Part shown: positions 49,880 to 57,497 of the stretch, one piece after another | How the letters are laid out: each line of letters opens with the position of its first letter | Numbering within the stretch: the first letter of the stretch is position 1 | Assembly: GCA_025997795.1 (NCBI GenBank) | Contig: BNVB01000005.1 | Coordinates: forward strand, 1-57,497 | DNA: 57,497 nucleotides | Direction of reading: 5' to 3' | From: Spirochaetia bacterium | Lineage (GTDB): Bacteria > Spirochaetota > Spirochaetia > Treponematales > Breznakiellaceae | Program-made: the position numbers and the translations under genes | Notes under the pieces: generated by a model | Told to the model about the DNA's origin: nothing | The model's input: the letters and a program-made list of their open reading frames with translations, nothing else | The model's database searches: none

Positions 49880-50581
49880 ATGTCCACAAAAGTAGTCTTT
49901 CGTAAGACAAGCCTTGTTGATTATCCGGGGCTTGTCAGCGCCGTTATCTTTTTTTTCGGCTGTAACCTCCGCTGTCCCTGGTGCCACAACCGGGAATTGG
50001 TTTTGGGTGTTACCGGCGGTGACAGCGGTCTTACTACGAAGGCGTTTTATACCGGACTGGAAGATGTTTTATTGCACATCGAAAAACGGCGCAAGGTTCT
50101 GGGCGGAGTGGTACTTTCCGGCGGGGAACCCACGCTTTTTGGCGGACTTGATACACTTATTCACCAGATTAAATCTCTCGGCCTCAAGGTAAAACTCGAT
50201 ACAAATGGTATGCGGCCCGATGTATTGGAAAAGCTTTTTAGTACCAAAGAAACCCGGCCTGATTATATCGCCATGGACCTGAAAATTGCCCCGGAACGGT
50301 ATACGGAACTTTTGCCGCTTAACGGTACTGATGCCGCGGGTGTTGGAATGGATGCCGCGAGTTTTGCCGGTGAAGCGCTAAAGCGCAGCGCTGGTCTTAT
50401 CCGGGCAGCGGGCATAAGCCACGAATTCCGCAGTCTTTCCCTGCCTGCGCCATGGTTCACCGAAACCGACAAAACGGCACTGGCCCCGCTGGCGGGAGAC
50501 AGCCCCTGGTTTATACGGCCCTTTGTTCCGGGAAATTGTCTGGACCCGGTTTGGAATAATCGCGGCATCGAAAGGTATTGA
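49880..50581 (+). CDS. nrdG: Anaerobic ribonucleotide reductase activating enzyme (radical SAM)
   Basis: 233-residue activase that uses S-adenosylmethionine and a 4Fe-4S cluster to make the glycyl radical. The cluster Cys are in FGCNLRCPWCHN, the SAM-binding GGE in LSGGEPTLFGG, and KVKLDTNGMRP and DYIAMDLK follow. Residues about 150-162 (TDAAGVGMDAAS) are an insertion encoded by two 21-bp repeats. It lies 23 nt after the glycyl-radical/redoxin gene in the same operon. Confidence 0.94.
   Translation: MSTKVVFRKTSLVDYPGLVSAVIFFFGCNLRCPWCHNRELVLGVTGGDSGLTTKAFYTGLEDVLLHIEKRRKVLGGVVLSGGEPTLFGGLDTLIHQIKSLGLKVKLDTNGMRPDVLEKLFSTKETRPDYIAMDLKIAPERYTELLPLNGTDAAGVGMDAASFAGEALKRSAGLIRAAGISHEFRSLSLPAPWFTETDKTALAPLAGDSPWFIRPFVPGNCLDPVWNNRGIERY
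50324..50365 (+). repeat. Two 21-bp in-frame repeats in nrdG
   Basis: Units 50324-50344 (diverged at its start) and 50345-50365 (GGAATGGATGCCGCG core) encode GTDAAGV and GMDAASF between conserved segments of the activase. Confidence 0.8.
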
Positions 50582-50590
50582 ATTAACCCC

Positions 50591-51379
50591 TTGCACTCCC
50601 CCGCCCCGCCGGGTTTCAATAGAACGGTGACGGGAACAGAGAAAACCACTATAGCTTCCTTCCTTGACCTGGCGGGGGATCATCTTGCCGGAGGATACAA
50701 GCGCCCCCGGGCGGAGTATACCTTTAACGATGATCATCACAATTCCCTGGAAGCGGCAGCTGCCGATGTTGCCGCCGACATTGCCGCCTGTGAACGCTGC
50801 GGACTCTGCAAAACCCGGACCAGGACGGTGCCCGGCGAAGGGGTAACCCGGCCGCTGGTGATGGTTATCGGCGAGGGACCGGGGGCGGACGAAGATGTTT
50901 CGGGCCGGCCCTTTGTGGGAAAGGCCGGGCAGCTTCTGGACCGTATGCTGGATTCCAGGGGAAAAATAGGCCTTTCCCGGACAAAAAATTGTTATATCGC
51001 CAATATTGTCAAATGCCGGCCCCCGGGGAACCGTAATCCCCAGCAAGATGAAATAACAGCCTGTGTTCCGTTCCTTACCCGGCAGATAAAAATCCTTGCC
51101 CCAAAGATAATTTTGGCCGCGGGAAATACCGCAGCCAAAACCCTTTTGGACAGCACCGAAGGAATTACCCGGCTCCGGGGTACTTTTACCACCTTCAAAG
51201 GAACCTTGCTCATGGACGGGGATTTTAACATTCCACTGCTGCCTACCTATCATCCCAGCGCTTTGCTCCGGGATGACAGCCTTAAAGCTCCAGTCTGGGA
51301 AGATTTAAAAAAACTCCGGTTTAAGCTTTGTGAACTTGATCCGGGTTATGCCGCAGAGATGGCGGACAGGCCCTTATAA
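50591..51379 (+). CDS. Family 4 uracil-DNA glycosylase
   Basis: 262 residues. Four Cys ligate a 4Fe-4S cluster (CERCGLC, NIVKCRPPGNRNP and a later ACVPF Cys). The active-site motif GEGPGADEDVSGRPFVGKAG and the HPSALLRD motif are intact. It removes uracil from DNA, which starts base-excision repair. It begins with a weak TTG at 50591; a GTG at 50627 is a possible alternative, and the first ~40 residues are not conserved. It sits between nrdG and priA, with gaps of 9 and 3 nt. Confidence 0.9.
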   Translation: MHSPAPPGFNRTVTGTEKTTIASFLDLAGDHLAGGYKRPRAEYTFNDDHHNSLEAAAADVAADIAACERCGLCKTRTRTVPGEGVTRPLVMVIGEGPGADEDVSGRPFVGKAGQLLDRMLDSRGKIGLSRTKNCYIANIVKCRPPGNRNPQQDEITACVPFLTRQIKILAPKIILAAGNTAAKTLLDSTEGITRLRGTFTTFKGTLLMDGDFNIPLLPTYHPSALLRDDSLKAPVWEDLKKLRFKLCELDPGYAAEMADRPL

Positions 51380-51382
51380 AAA

Positions 51383-53398
51383 ATGAGCGATTCCGCCGCC
51401 GCTCTGCCGCCGGAAACTCCGTTTTCTCCGGAGTTATACCTGGACATTATTTTTGACATTCCCCTTTCCCAATCCTATACCTACCGCATCGACGAAAAAG
51501 GAGAAGCATCGCCGGGCAAACGGGTTATGGCTCCCTTTGGACGGCGGGAAGTCCTGGGGTATGTGGTGGATTTCCGTAAGGTTGCCCCGGCGGGCCTTTC
51601 CCCGGAAAAGATCAAAGCTGTCCGTCGGGTGGTGGACAAGGAAGCGATTTTTGACCAGCGGGATATCGATCTTGCCCGCTGGATGGCTTCGTATTATCTG
51701 TGCGGCCCCGGTGAAGCTCTGGCGGCAATGATCCCTTCGGGAAGGCGGACCGGTACCTATTCATCGTTTTCTGACGAAGTAGAGGGGGGAACAAATCTGG
51801 TACTGTCCGCTGAACAGGAAGAAGCCCTGGAGGGCCTATCCCAACTGGCCGGTAAAACAGGATTGTTTACCTATCTTTACGGCATTACCGGATCGGGCAA
51901 AACCGAAGTATTTCTCCGGCTGGCCCGGCGGGTACTGGAAGCGGGAAAATCGGTGATCTACCTGGTGCCGGAAATTTCCCTGACCCACCAGACGGCGGAA
52001 ATTATCGGCGGCCGTTTTGGAAAAGAAGCGGCCACCCTCCATTCGGGCATGACCGGGAGTGAACGGCTTACCGAATGGATGCGCATCCGGGCGGGGGAAG
52101 TGCGTATTGTGGTTGGCCCCCGGAGTGCGGTTTTTGCGCCGGTGTTGAATCTGGGGCTTATCATCATTGATGAGGAACACGACGGCTCCTACAAATCGGG
52201 AAACACTCCCCGGTATCATGCCCGGCAAATCGCCATGCACCGCGCTTCCGCCGAAGATGCCCTTTTGCTGCTCGGTTCCGCTACTCCCTCGGCGGAAGCC
52301 TGGAAACTGATGAACGATGGTGTTATCCGGCGCTTTAACCTGAGCCGCCGCCTTTCCGGGGGAAAACCGCCGGAGATTATCCCCGTGAGCCTCTCAAAAA
52401 CTGAAGGGTGCCTTACGGCGGAACTAAAAGAAGAAATCCGCGCTACCGCCCGGATGGGAAGGCAGACAATCCTTTTTCTTAACCGCCGGGGCTTTGCCTA
52501 CTTTTACCACTGCAAAAACTGCGGCTTTGAACTAAACTGCAAACGCTGTTCGGTCTCCCTTACCTACCACAAAAGCCGTAACCGGGCGGTGTGCCACTAC
52601 TGCGGTTACGAAACTTCCCCGCCCCAGGCCTGCCCCCAGTGCGGCTCCCTGGAGGCAGGTTTTTCCGGTTTTGGTACCGAGTTTATTGAAGAAGAAGTAC
52701 GGAATACCTTTCCCGAACTGCGGGTTCGCCGGGCAGATGCGGATACCACGGGAAGAAAGGGCAGCCTCAAAGAACTGCTTGCTATCTTCAAGGCTGGGGG
52801 CATTGATATACTTCTGGGAACCCAGATGGTCGCCAAGGGCCTTAACTTTCCCGGAGTGCGCCTTGTGGGAGTTGTCTTTGCCGATACAGGGCTTCACCTG
52901 CCGGATTTCCGGGCTGCGGAACGGACCTTTTCGCTTATCGTTCAGGTAGCGGGCCGTGCGGGCCGTTACTTTCCCGATGGCCGGGTAATCGTGCAAACCA
53001 TGCGTCCCACAGACCCGGTGATACGGGAGGCCTGTACCCTTAATGTGGAAGGGTTTTATAAAAACGAACTGTTACAGCGAAAAGCCCTGGACTTTCCTCC
53101 CTATTCCCGGCTTATCCGCCTTACCTTCCGGTCCAAAAAGGAAGAAAAAGCCGCCAAAGCTGCCTCCCGGCTTGCTTCGCTGGTACGACCGTTTCTTGGG
53201 CCGGGGGATGAAATCCTTGGACCTGCCGAATGTCCCATCGGTATACAAAACAACAACTACCGCCGGCAAATTCTCTTACGGGGGCAGACTATGGGGAAAA
53301 TTCACCATGCTGCTGCCGGCGCTCTCCAAAAGTACGAAGCGGAAAAAGATCCTGCGGTGTATATAGAGGCCGATGTGGACCCGGTAAATCTGCTCTAG
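51383..53398 (+). CDS. priA: Primosomal replication-restart helicase PriA
   Basis: 671-residue 3'-5' helicase that reloads the replisome at stalled forks. The N-terminal DNA-binding domain has LDIIFDIPLSQSYTYRI. Walker A is GITGSGKTE (about 167), the Walker B box DEEHDGSYK (about 262), and a paired zinc module has eight Cys (CKNCGFELNCKRC to CHYCGYE to CPQCG, about 376-425). The helicase C-terminal motifs are ILLGTQMVAKGLNFPGV and QVAGRAGR. Length is normal. Confidence 0.97.
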   Translation: MSDSAAALPPETPFSPELYLDIIFDIPLSQSYTYRIDEKGEASPGKRVMAPFGRREVLGYVVDFRKVAPAGLSPEKIKAVRRVVDKEAIFDQRDIDLARWMASYYLCGPGEALAAMIPSGRRTGTYSSFSDEVEGGTNLVLSAEQEEALEGLSQLAGKTGLFTYLYGITGSGKTEVFLRLARRVLEAGKSVIYLVPEISLTHQTAEIIGGRFGKEAATLHSGMTGSERLTEWMRIRAGEVRIVVGPRSAVFAPVLNLGLIIIDEEHDGSYKSGNTPRYHARQIAMHRASAEDALLLLGSATPSAEAWKLMNDGVIRRFNLSRRLSGGKPPEIIPVSLSKTEGCLTAELKEEIRATARMGRQTILFLNRRGFAYFYHCKNCGFELNCKRCSVSLTYHKSRNRAVCHYCGYETSPPQACPQCGSLEAGFSGFGTEFIEEEVRNTFPELRVRRADADTTGRKGSLKELLAIFKAGGIDILLGTQMVAKGLNFPGVRLVGVVFADTGLHLPDFRAAERTFSLIVQVAGRAGRYFPDGRVIVQTMRPTDPVIREACTLNVEGFYKNELLQRKALDFPPYSRLIRLTFRSKKEEKAAKAASRLASLVRPFLGPGDEILGPAECPIGIQNNNYRRQILLRGQTMGKIHHAAAGALQKYEAEKDPAVYIEADVDPVNLL

Positions 53399-53424
53399 GG
53401 CCCCTGAAAATCGTGCCGTATGTA

Positions 53425-53453
53425 TTGAATTCTTCCTTCCCTTATGGTATGGT
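53425..53453 (+). promoter_or_regulatory. Candidate aroB promoter
   Basis: TTGAAT (53425-53430), 17 bp, TATGGT (53448-53453), located after the priA stop. It implies a leader of about 120 nt before the probable aroB start. Confidence 0.45.
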
Positions 53454-53533
53454 ATCAAACACAGGCCTTTCCCTTTCCCAGAGCGTGTTTCGGCCGCCTG
53501 GGGTATGTTTTTGGTCATTCATTTTTTGCGTTA

Positions 53534-53577
53534 CTTCGGGCCGGGTTAAAAAACCACGTTTGCGCCCGAAGGGATTT
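53534..53577 (+). promoter_or_regulatory. Attenuator-like hairpin in the aroB leader
   Basis: CTTCGGGC (53534-53541) pairs with GCCCGAAG (53564-53571) and is followed by GGATTTTTA. An inner GGTT/AACC pair can extend it. The 3' arm includes the GAAGG that would serve as ribosome site for the TTG start at 53581, so the hairpin could block either transcription or translation of aroB. Confidence 0.45.
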
Positions 53578-53580
53578 TTA

Positions 53581-54774
53581 TTGTCCAGACACCACTTCCA
53601 ATTTGGGAATTATGCCTCTTCTGTTGTTTCCGGTAAAAAGCTGCCCCGGTTTGAGGATATTTTTTCCGAACTGGGTTATAAACTGCCGGAAAAATCCGCC
53701 GCCGGAAAAACCGCGCCGGGCCTTGTGGTATGCGACAAAAACACGACCGCCCTGGCCCGGGATATAACGAATGAACTGCCCGTTCTTACCCTTCCCCCCG
53801 GGGAAGCGGCAAAAACCTGGCAGTCGGTGGAAACCATACTTCGTGCGGCCCGGAATAACGGCCTGGGGCGGGACGGCCTTTTTATCGGTATAGGCGGCGG
53901 AGTCATCTGTGACCTTACCGCCTTTGCCGCTTCGATTTATATGAGGGGCGCGGAACTGGCGCTGGTTCCCACCACCCTCTTATGCATGGTTGATGCCGCT
54001 GTGGGCGGTAAAACCGGTTTTGATCTTGAGGGACTTAAAAACCTTGCCGGAACTTTTTACCCCGCAAAAGCGGTTTTTATAGCAAGCGAAGCGCTTAAAA
54101 CCCTGCCCCTGCGGGAATGGAAAAGCGGTTTGGCAGAGCTTTTCAAAACCGCCGTTTTATCAAAAGACGAATCGTTTTTTGAAGAACTGCGCCGCTTTAT
54201 AGAGACAGGCGGTTTTGAGAATCCCGGTTTTACCAACAGCGAAACTACAGAACAATTCCTTTCCCTTATTGAAAAAGCTGTTTTAGTAAAGGGACGGATT
54301 GTCGAAGTTGACCCCCGGGAAGACCTGAACAATGCCGCGGGGTTTGGAATGGATGCCGCGGCGGGTGGTACGGAACGGGCGCTCCTTAACCTGGGGCATA
54401 CCTTTGGTCATGCCCTGGAAAGCGCCCTGGGTTTAGGAACCGTTACCCACGGCGAAGCGGTGGCATGGGGTTTGGCCCGTTCCGCTGAATTGGGACAGCA
54501 GCTGGGAATAACTCCCCCAAAACGGGCAGAAGAAATTATCAGATTAAGCGGCAGGCTGCTTGATGATTCCTTTGGGAAAGTTATTTGCCGGGTTAACGGA
54601 GAACTGTTCCATACCGCCCTCTTGTCTGACAAAAAGAAAAAAGCCGGTAAACCGCGTTTTGTGGTGCCCTCCTCAGAAGGGGCGCTGATAATTGAATGGA
54701 ATAAAAATATTGAAACCTATTGTAATTCTTTGGCTGCTCGCTTTTCCGGCAATTCCGCTCTTTTCCCAGGCTGA
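53581..54774 (+). CDS. aroB: 3-dehydroquinate synthase
   Basis: About 397 residues from the TTG at 53581 (start uncertain; the frame is open back to 53230 but that part overlaps priA and is not homologous). It converts DAHP to 3-dehydroquinate in the shikimate pathway using NAD and zinc. Motifs are GLFIGIGGGVICDLTAFAAS, LVPTTLLCMVDAAVGGKTGF, and the metal ligands in HTFGHALE and THGEAVAWG. An insertion NNAAGFGMDAAAGG, encoded by 21-bp repeats, sits just before the metal-binding LLNLGHTFGH. The 3' end overlaps the next gene's start by about 80 nt. Confidence 0.9.
   Translation: MSRHHFQFGNYASSVVSGKKLPRFEDIFSELGYKLPEKSAAGKTAPGLVVCDKNTTALARDITNELPVLTLPPGEAAKTWQSVETILRAARNNGLGRDGLFIGIGGGVICDLTAFAASIYMRGAELALVPTTLLCMVDAAVGGKTGFDLEGLKNLAGTFYPAKAVFIASEALKTLPLREWKSGLAELFKTAVLSKDESFFEELRRFIETGGFENPGFTNSETTEQFLSLIEKAVLVKGRIVEVDPREDLNNAAGFGMDAAAGGTERALLNLGHTFGHALESALGLGTVTHGEAVAWGLARSAELGQQLGITPPKRAEEIIRLSGRLLDDSFGKVICRVNGELFHTALLSDKKKKAGKPRFVVPSSEGALIIEWNKNIETYCNSLAARFSGNSALFPG
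54325..54366 (+). repeat. Two 21-bp in-frame repeats in aroB
   Basis: 54325-54345 (diverged 5' half, ATGCCGCGGG conserved) and 54346-54366 (GGAATGGATGCCGCG core) encode LNNAAGF and GMDAAAG in a loop beside the active-site His motif. Confidence 0.8.
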
Positions 54775-56221
54775 GGTAAACGCACCTGTTCAGTACATTA
54801 TCCGGCGAATTGATTACCATATTACCGGGAAAACAAAAAGCCAAGCCCTGGAACGGAAACTTGACCTTAAGGAAGGTGAACATTTTTCCGGCAAACCGGA
54901 GCTTGATGAATATACGGCGGAAAAAAACCAGGAACTCTACAACCTGCGGGCCTTTCAGGAAAGCAGTTCCGTTACCTATAGACTGGGAGAAGCGGAAGAA
55001 GATGGAAACATTCCGGTGTACCTGGAAGTTTCCGTCATTGACAGTTCAAGTTTTATTATTCTTCCCGAACCCAAGTACGATTCCAATGCGGGCTTTACCT
55101 TAAGCCTTGACCTTAGGGAACATAATTTTTTAGGTACCTTAAGCCCCTTTAAGTTTGATCTCCGTTGGAAAACGGATGAAAAAAAAAGGACTTCTGCGGG
55201 TTTTCTTCTTGACGCTGCCCTTCCCTTCCGGGCTTTTGGTTATAACTGGAACTTTACCGTCCTTAATGATTTTAAGTATTACTTTACCGGTGAGCCCGCT
55301 TACTCTAAAACTGCCCTGGGACTCTCCATGGAGCTTCCCTGGTCTTTTACCACCTTTACCTTTGGTTTTGATCAAGGTTTTATTCTTCATGAAGAAAATG
55401 ATGAGAAGGACGATATTGAAGACGGCGAATACCATGACTGGTATCTCTTCTCCAAATTGTATGCTGACTGGGAAATTCCCACTCCCCTGGAAATCGGGAT
55501 TTTTGGCAAGCTTACCTATACACCGGGCATTTATGGAAACATCAATTACCAGCCTGGCGGCGAAGACATAGGCGAACTCCGCCGGGGACCAAGCGCCGGT
55601 TTTAAGCAGGAGCTTGGTTTTGGCCGCATTGACTGGAAGGGTAATTTTAGAGAAGGGCTTAAAGCTGCCCTTATCAATGATAATGAATACAACTTCCACC
55701 GGGAGGGCTGGGATAGTAGTCTAACAATCAGCGCCCTGGGACACCTTAGGGTTTCCCGCCTGTTCGGTTTTTCCGGCAGAATCCGCTATTCCCGGTGGTT
55801 TGGGGATCCCTATACACTTGGGGGAGATGTAATCCGGGGATACCGGGATGATGAAATAAGAGCCAATGAACGGCTTTCGTTAAACCTGGAGTTTCCCTTC
55901 CGGTTAATCCGTTTTGTTCCTTCCGAATGGACAAACAACAAAAAGTACCATTATTTTGATTTTGAACAGCACTGGTCGTTATTTGCCGATTTCCTTATGG
56001 CCGGTGCTTCCAATAAAAAGACAAACAGCCCTCCCCTCCGTTTTACACCGGAGGACATTATTACCACCGCAGGACTGGAAATAATTACCTTTCCCCTTAA
56101 ATGGCGCAGTGTTTATCTTAGGATTAGCGCAGGCTGGAATATAAGGGAATGGGTCCGGACAGGAAAGCTTCCTTCGGGAATACATCGTGAAATATACCTT
56201 GGTATGGGGCATTTTTTCTAA
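54692..56221 (+). CDS. Omp85-superfamily outer-membrane protein with one POTRA-like domain
   Basis: 509 residues (TTG at 54692; a TTG at 54710 would give a cleaner signal peptide). The signal sequence ILWLLAFPAIPLFSQ is followed by one POTRA-like domain (about 33-115, YIIRRIDYHITGKTKSQALE). The rest is a beta-barrel of about 16 strands. GGDVIRGYRDDEIRANERLSL matches the conserved RG(F/Y) lid-loop motif of Omp85 proteins, and the C-terminus MGHFF is a typical outer-membrane signature. It may insert or export proteins or lipids, and it is shorter than BamA. It lies next to an ABC exporter of the LolD/MacB type, which suggests envelope transport. Confidence 0.82.
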   Translation: MNGIKILKPIVILWLLAFPAIPLFSQAEVNAPVQYIIRRIDYHITGKTKSQALERKLDLKEGEHFSGKPELDEYTAEKNQELYNLRAFQESSSVTYRLGEAEEDGNIPVYLEVSVIDSSSFIILPEPKYDSNAGFTLSLDLREHNFLGTLSPFKFDLRWKTDEKKRTSAGFLLDAALPFRAFGYNWNFTVLNDFKYYFTGEPAYSKTALGLSMELPWSFTTFTFGFDQGFILHEENDEKDDIEDGEYHDWYLFSKLYADWEIPTPLEIGIFGKLTYTPGIYGNINYQPGGEDIGELRRGPSAGFKQELGFGRIDWKGNFREGLKAALINDNEYNFHREGWDSSLTISALGHLRVSRLFGFSGRIRYSRWFGDPYTLGGDVIRGYRDDEIRANERLSLNLEFPFRLIRFVPSEWTNNKKYHYFDFEQHWSLFADFLMAGASNKKTNSPPLRFTPEDIITTAGLEIITFPLKWRSVYLRISAGWNIREWVRTGKLPSGIHREIYLGMGHFF

Positions 56222-56233
56222 GACACTGGTACC

Positions 56234-56947
56234 ATGACTCAAACAAACCGTAAAGCAATTGTAATCCTTGAAAACATTACCAGAACGTACCCCATGGGAG
56301 AAATTACCGTGGAGGCCCTTAAGGGTATTTCGCTTGAATTAACCGAAGGGGATTTTATTTCCGTGGCGGGTCCATCCGGTTCGGGCAAAACCACCTTGAT
56401 GAACATAGTGGGCCTTATTGACCGGCCCACCATGGGGAATCTTTTGCTGGGTGGTACCAATACCGCCGCCCTTTCCCGGCGGGAACTTACCCGGCTAAGG
56501 CGGGAATTTATCGGTTTTGTTTTCCAGTCATTTAACCTGCTGCCGGTGCTTTCGGTCTTTGAAAATGTGGAACTTCCTTTGCTTATCGGCGGAAAAAGTC
56601 TTTCCCGGAATGAACGGAAGGAACGGGTTGAATACTTCCTGGAAGAAGTGGGACTGGCGGACCGAAGAAACCACCAGCCGCCGGAACTTTCCGGCGGCCA
56701 GCAGCAGCGGGCAGCCATTGCCCGGGCCATGGTGGGAAAACCCAAACTGGTAATTGCCGACGAACCCACGGCAAACCTTGATTCAGAAAACGGCGAACGG
56801 ATCCTGGAATTGATGAAAAAAGTAAACCACGAAGAAAAAACCACGTTCCTCTTTTCTACCCATGATCCGGATATCTGGAAAATGGCGGATCATATCCTTT
56901 TTCTCCGGGACGGCCTCGTCGAATCGGAACAGAAAAACAATAAATGA
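56234..56947 (+). CDS. ABC transporter ATP-binding protein (LolD/MacB type)
   Basis: 237 residues with all ATPase motifs: Walker A GPSGSGKTT, Q-loop FVFQSFNLLP, signature LSGGQQQRAAIARAM, Walker B LVIADEPTANLD and the switch His in FSTHDPDIW. The NLLPVLSVFENVELPL phrase is typical of the lipoprotein-release/macrolide-exporter family. The stop overlaps the permease start by 4 nt (ATGA). Confidence 0.95.
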   Translation: MTQTNRKAIVILENITRTYPMGEITVEALKGISLELTEGDFISVAGPSGSGKTTLMNIVGLIDRPTMGNLLLGGTNTAALSRRELTRLRREFIGFVFQSFNLLPVLSVFENVELPLLIGGKSLSRNERKERVEYFLEEVGLADRRNHQPPELSGGQQQRAAIARAMVGKPKLVIADEPTANLDSENGERILELMKKVNHEEKTTFLFSTHDPDIWKMADHILFLRDGLVESEQKNNK

Positions 56948-57497
56948 CCTGGCGGCTTATCTTTCGTAATATTACCCGAAACAGAAAAAACAGCATGGTT
57001 ATTTTTTTACTTATCGCCCTTATCTGTTTTCTCTTTTTTATCGGCAACAGTATTATTGGCCAGACCAATACAGGACTGCGGACAACCTATATCGACAGTC
57101 TTACCGCCGATGTGATGATCCAAAAAAACGGCGACATGAGCATGAATCTTTTTGGAACCAATTCGCCGGTGACAGAAGAATTGGTTGCCGCCATTCCTAC
57201 GCTTCCTGCCTATGATACTATTATGAACATTATAACTTCCGAAGCGGCCATTGAAAACCATACCAGCCAGATTTCCAGCCGTTCTTTTCTGGAAATGCCC
57301 GAATTAAGCGAAGGGGACGAACCAGCATTGATCTGCGGAATTGAACCGGATACCTACTTTAACTGTTTTCCCGGCATTGTGGTGGAAGAAGGCCGGACTT
57401 TAAAAAACGGTGAATATGGGGCCATGATTACCGCGAGCCGGGCGGACAGAATGGAACAGGAAACAGGAAAACGTCCGGCCATTGGCTCTCCCATGAA
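56944..57497 (+). CDS. ABC exporter permease (FtsX/MacB-like), cut by the window end
   Basis: 184 residues visible, open to the right edge. It begins MTWRLIFRNITRNRKNSM, then one membrane helix (VIFLLIALICFLFFIGNSII) and the start of a large extracytoplasmic domain (GLRTTYIDSLTADVMIQKNG, EEGRTLKNGEYGAMITASRA). This is the MacB/LolC-E core topology. It is translationally coupled to the ATPase and is the partner subunit. Confidence 0.9.
   Translation, partial: MTWRLIFRNITRNRKNSMVIFLLIALICFLFFIGNSIIGQTNTGLRTTYIDSLTADVMIQKNGDMSMNLFGTNSPVTEELVAAIPTLPAYDTIMNIITSEAAIENHTSQISSRSFLEMPELSEGDEPALICGIEPDTYFNCFPGIVVEEGRTLKNGEYGAMITASRADRMEQETGKRPAIGSPM

Noticed and set aside
53230..53580. N-terminal extension of aroB starting inside priA.
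   Set aside because: The first ~117 codons overlap the priA 3' end or the leader hairpin and are not homologous to 3-dehydroquinate synthases. The family fold begins near 53590.

Overview
This window comes from a spirochaete of the genus Treponema. The strongest evidence is the block 25501-33508. It holds a pyruvate phosphate dikinase-like gene, a gene I do not recognise, and cfpA, the cytoplasmic filament protein known only from treponemes. Next to them is a divergent pair made of a von Willebrand A protein and a pallilysin-related protein. From memory this matches the order of T. pallidum TP0746-TP0751. Roughly even base composition, three large chemoreceptor genes, anaerobic ribonucleotide reductase and no host-interaction islands point to a free-living or gut commensal species, such as the termite-gut treponemes. 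The species itself is inference.

Layout. 1-6956 (minus strand): galM, then the operon murG-cvpA-holB-kinase-sigma54 regulator, and a small Lys-rich protein. 6982-7054: tRNA-Lys(UUU). 7166-10695 (minus): outer-membrane protein, mtaB, TPR protein and bactofilin. 10777-14397 (plus): pta, a large TPR protein and an unknown gene. 14502-25307 (minus): three methyl-accepting chemotaxis proteins with almost identical signalling halves, a two-sensor-domain hybrid kinase, and a RelE-type toxin with a truncated antitoxin. 25501-33508: the dikinase/filament and pallilysin blocks. 33511-38573 (minus): SPOR protein, LapA-like protein, miaB, folE2, folD and thiN. 38577-40050 (plus): a CCA-adding enzyme gene broken by an inverted duplication. 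40097-41969: two PD-(D/E)XK nuclease-fold genes and a palindromic element. 41989-43775 (minus): rnc, acpP, rpmF and coaD. 43959-46526: lipoprotein, HEAT-repeat protein and glycosyltransferase. 46622-57497 (plus): nrdR, nrdD, a separate glycyl-radical/redoxin gene, nrdG, uracil-DNA glycosylase, priA, aroB, an Omp85-like protein and an ABC exporter cut by the window edge.

How the genes work together. The nrd cluster is an anaerobic deoxyribonucleotide module. A repressor gene sits behind two operator-like palindromes 31 bp apart. The large catalytic subunit ends after its zinc site. The glycyl-radical loop is encoded as a separate protein fused to a glutaredoxin-like domain, and the radical-SAM activase follows. 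The dikinase-like protein keeps its phospho-His and PEP domains but appears to have lost ATP-site residues. Its neighbour ends in an HPr-like domain, which suggests a phosphorelay next to the filament gene.

Three patterns cut across genes. Short 21-bp in-frame repeat units interrupt at least four enzymes. Perfect palindromes occur inside genes and between divergent promoters. About ten genes have a -10 hexamer 6-9 nt before the start codon and no Shine-Dalgarno sequence, as expected for leaderless transcripts.
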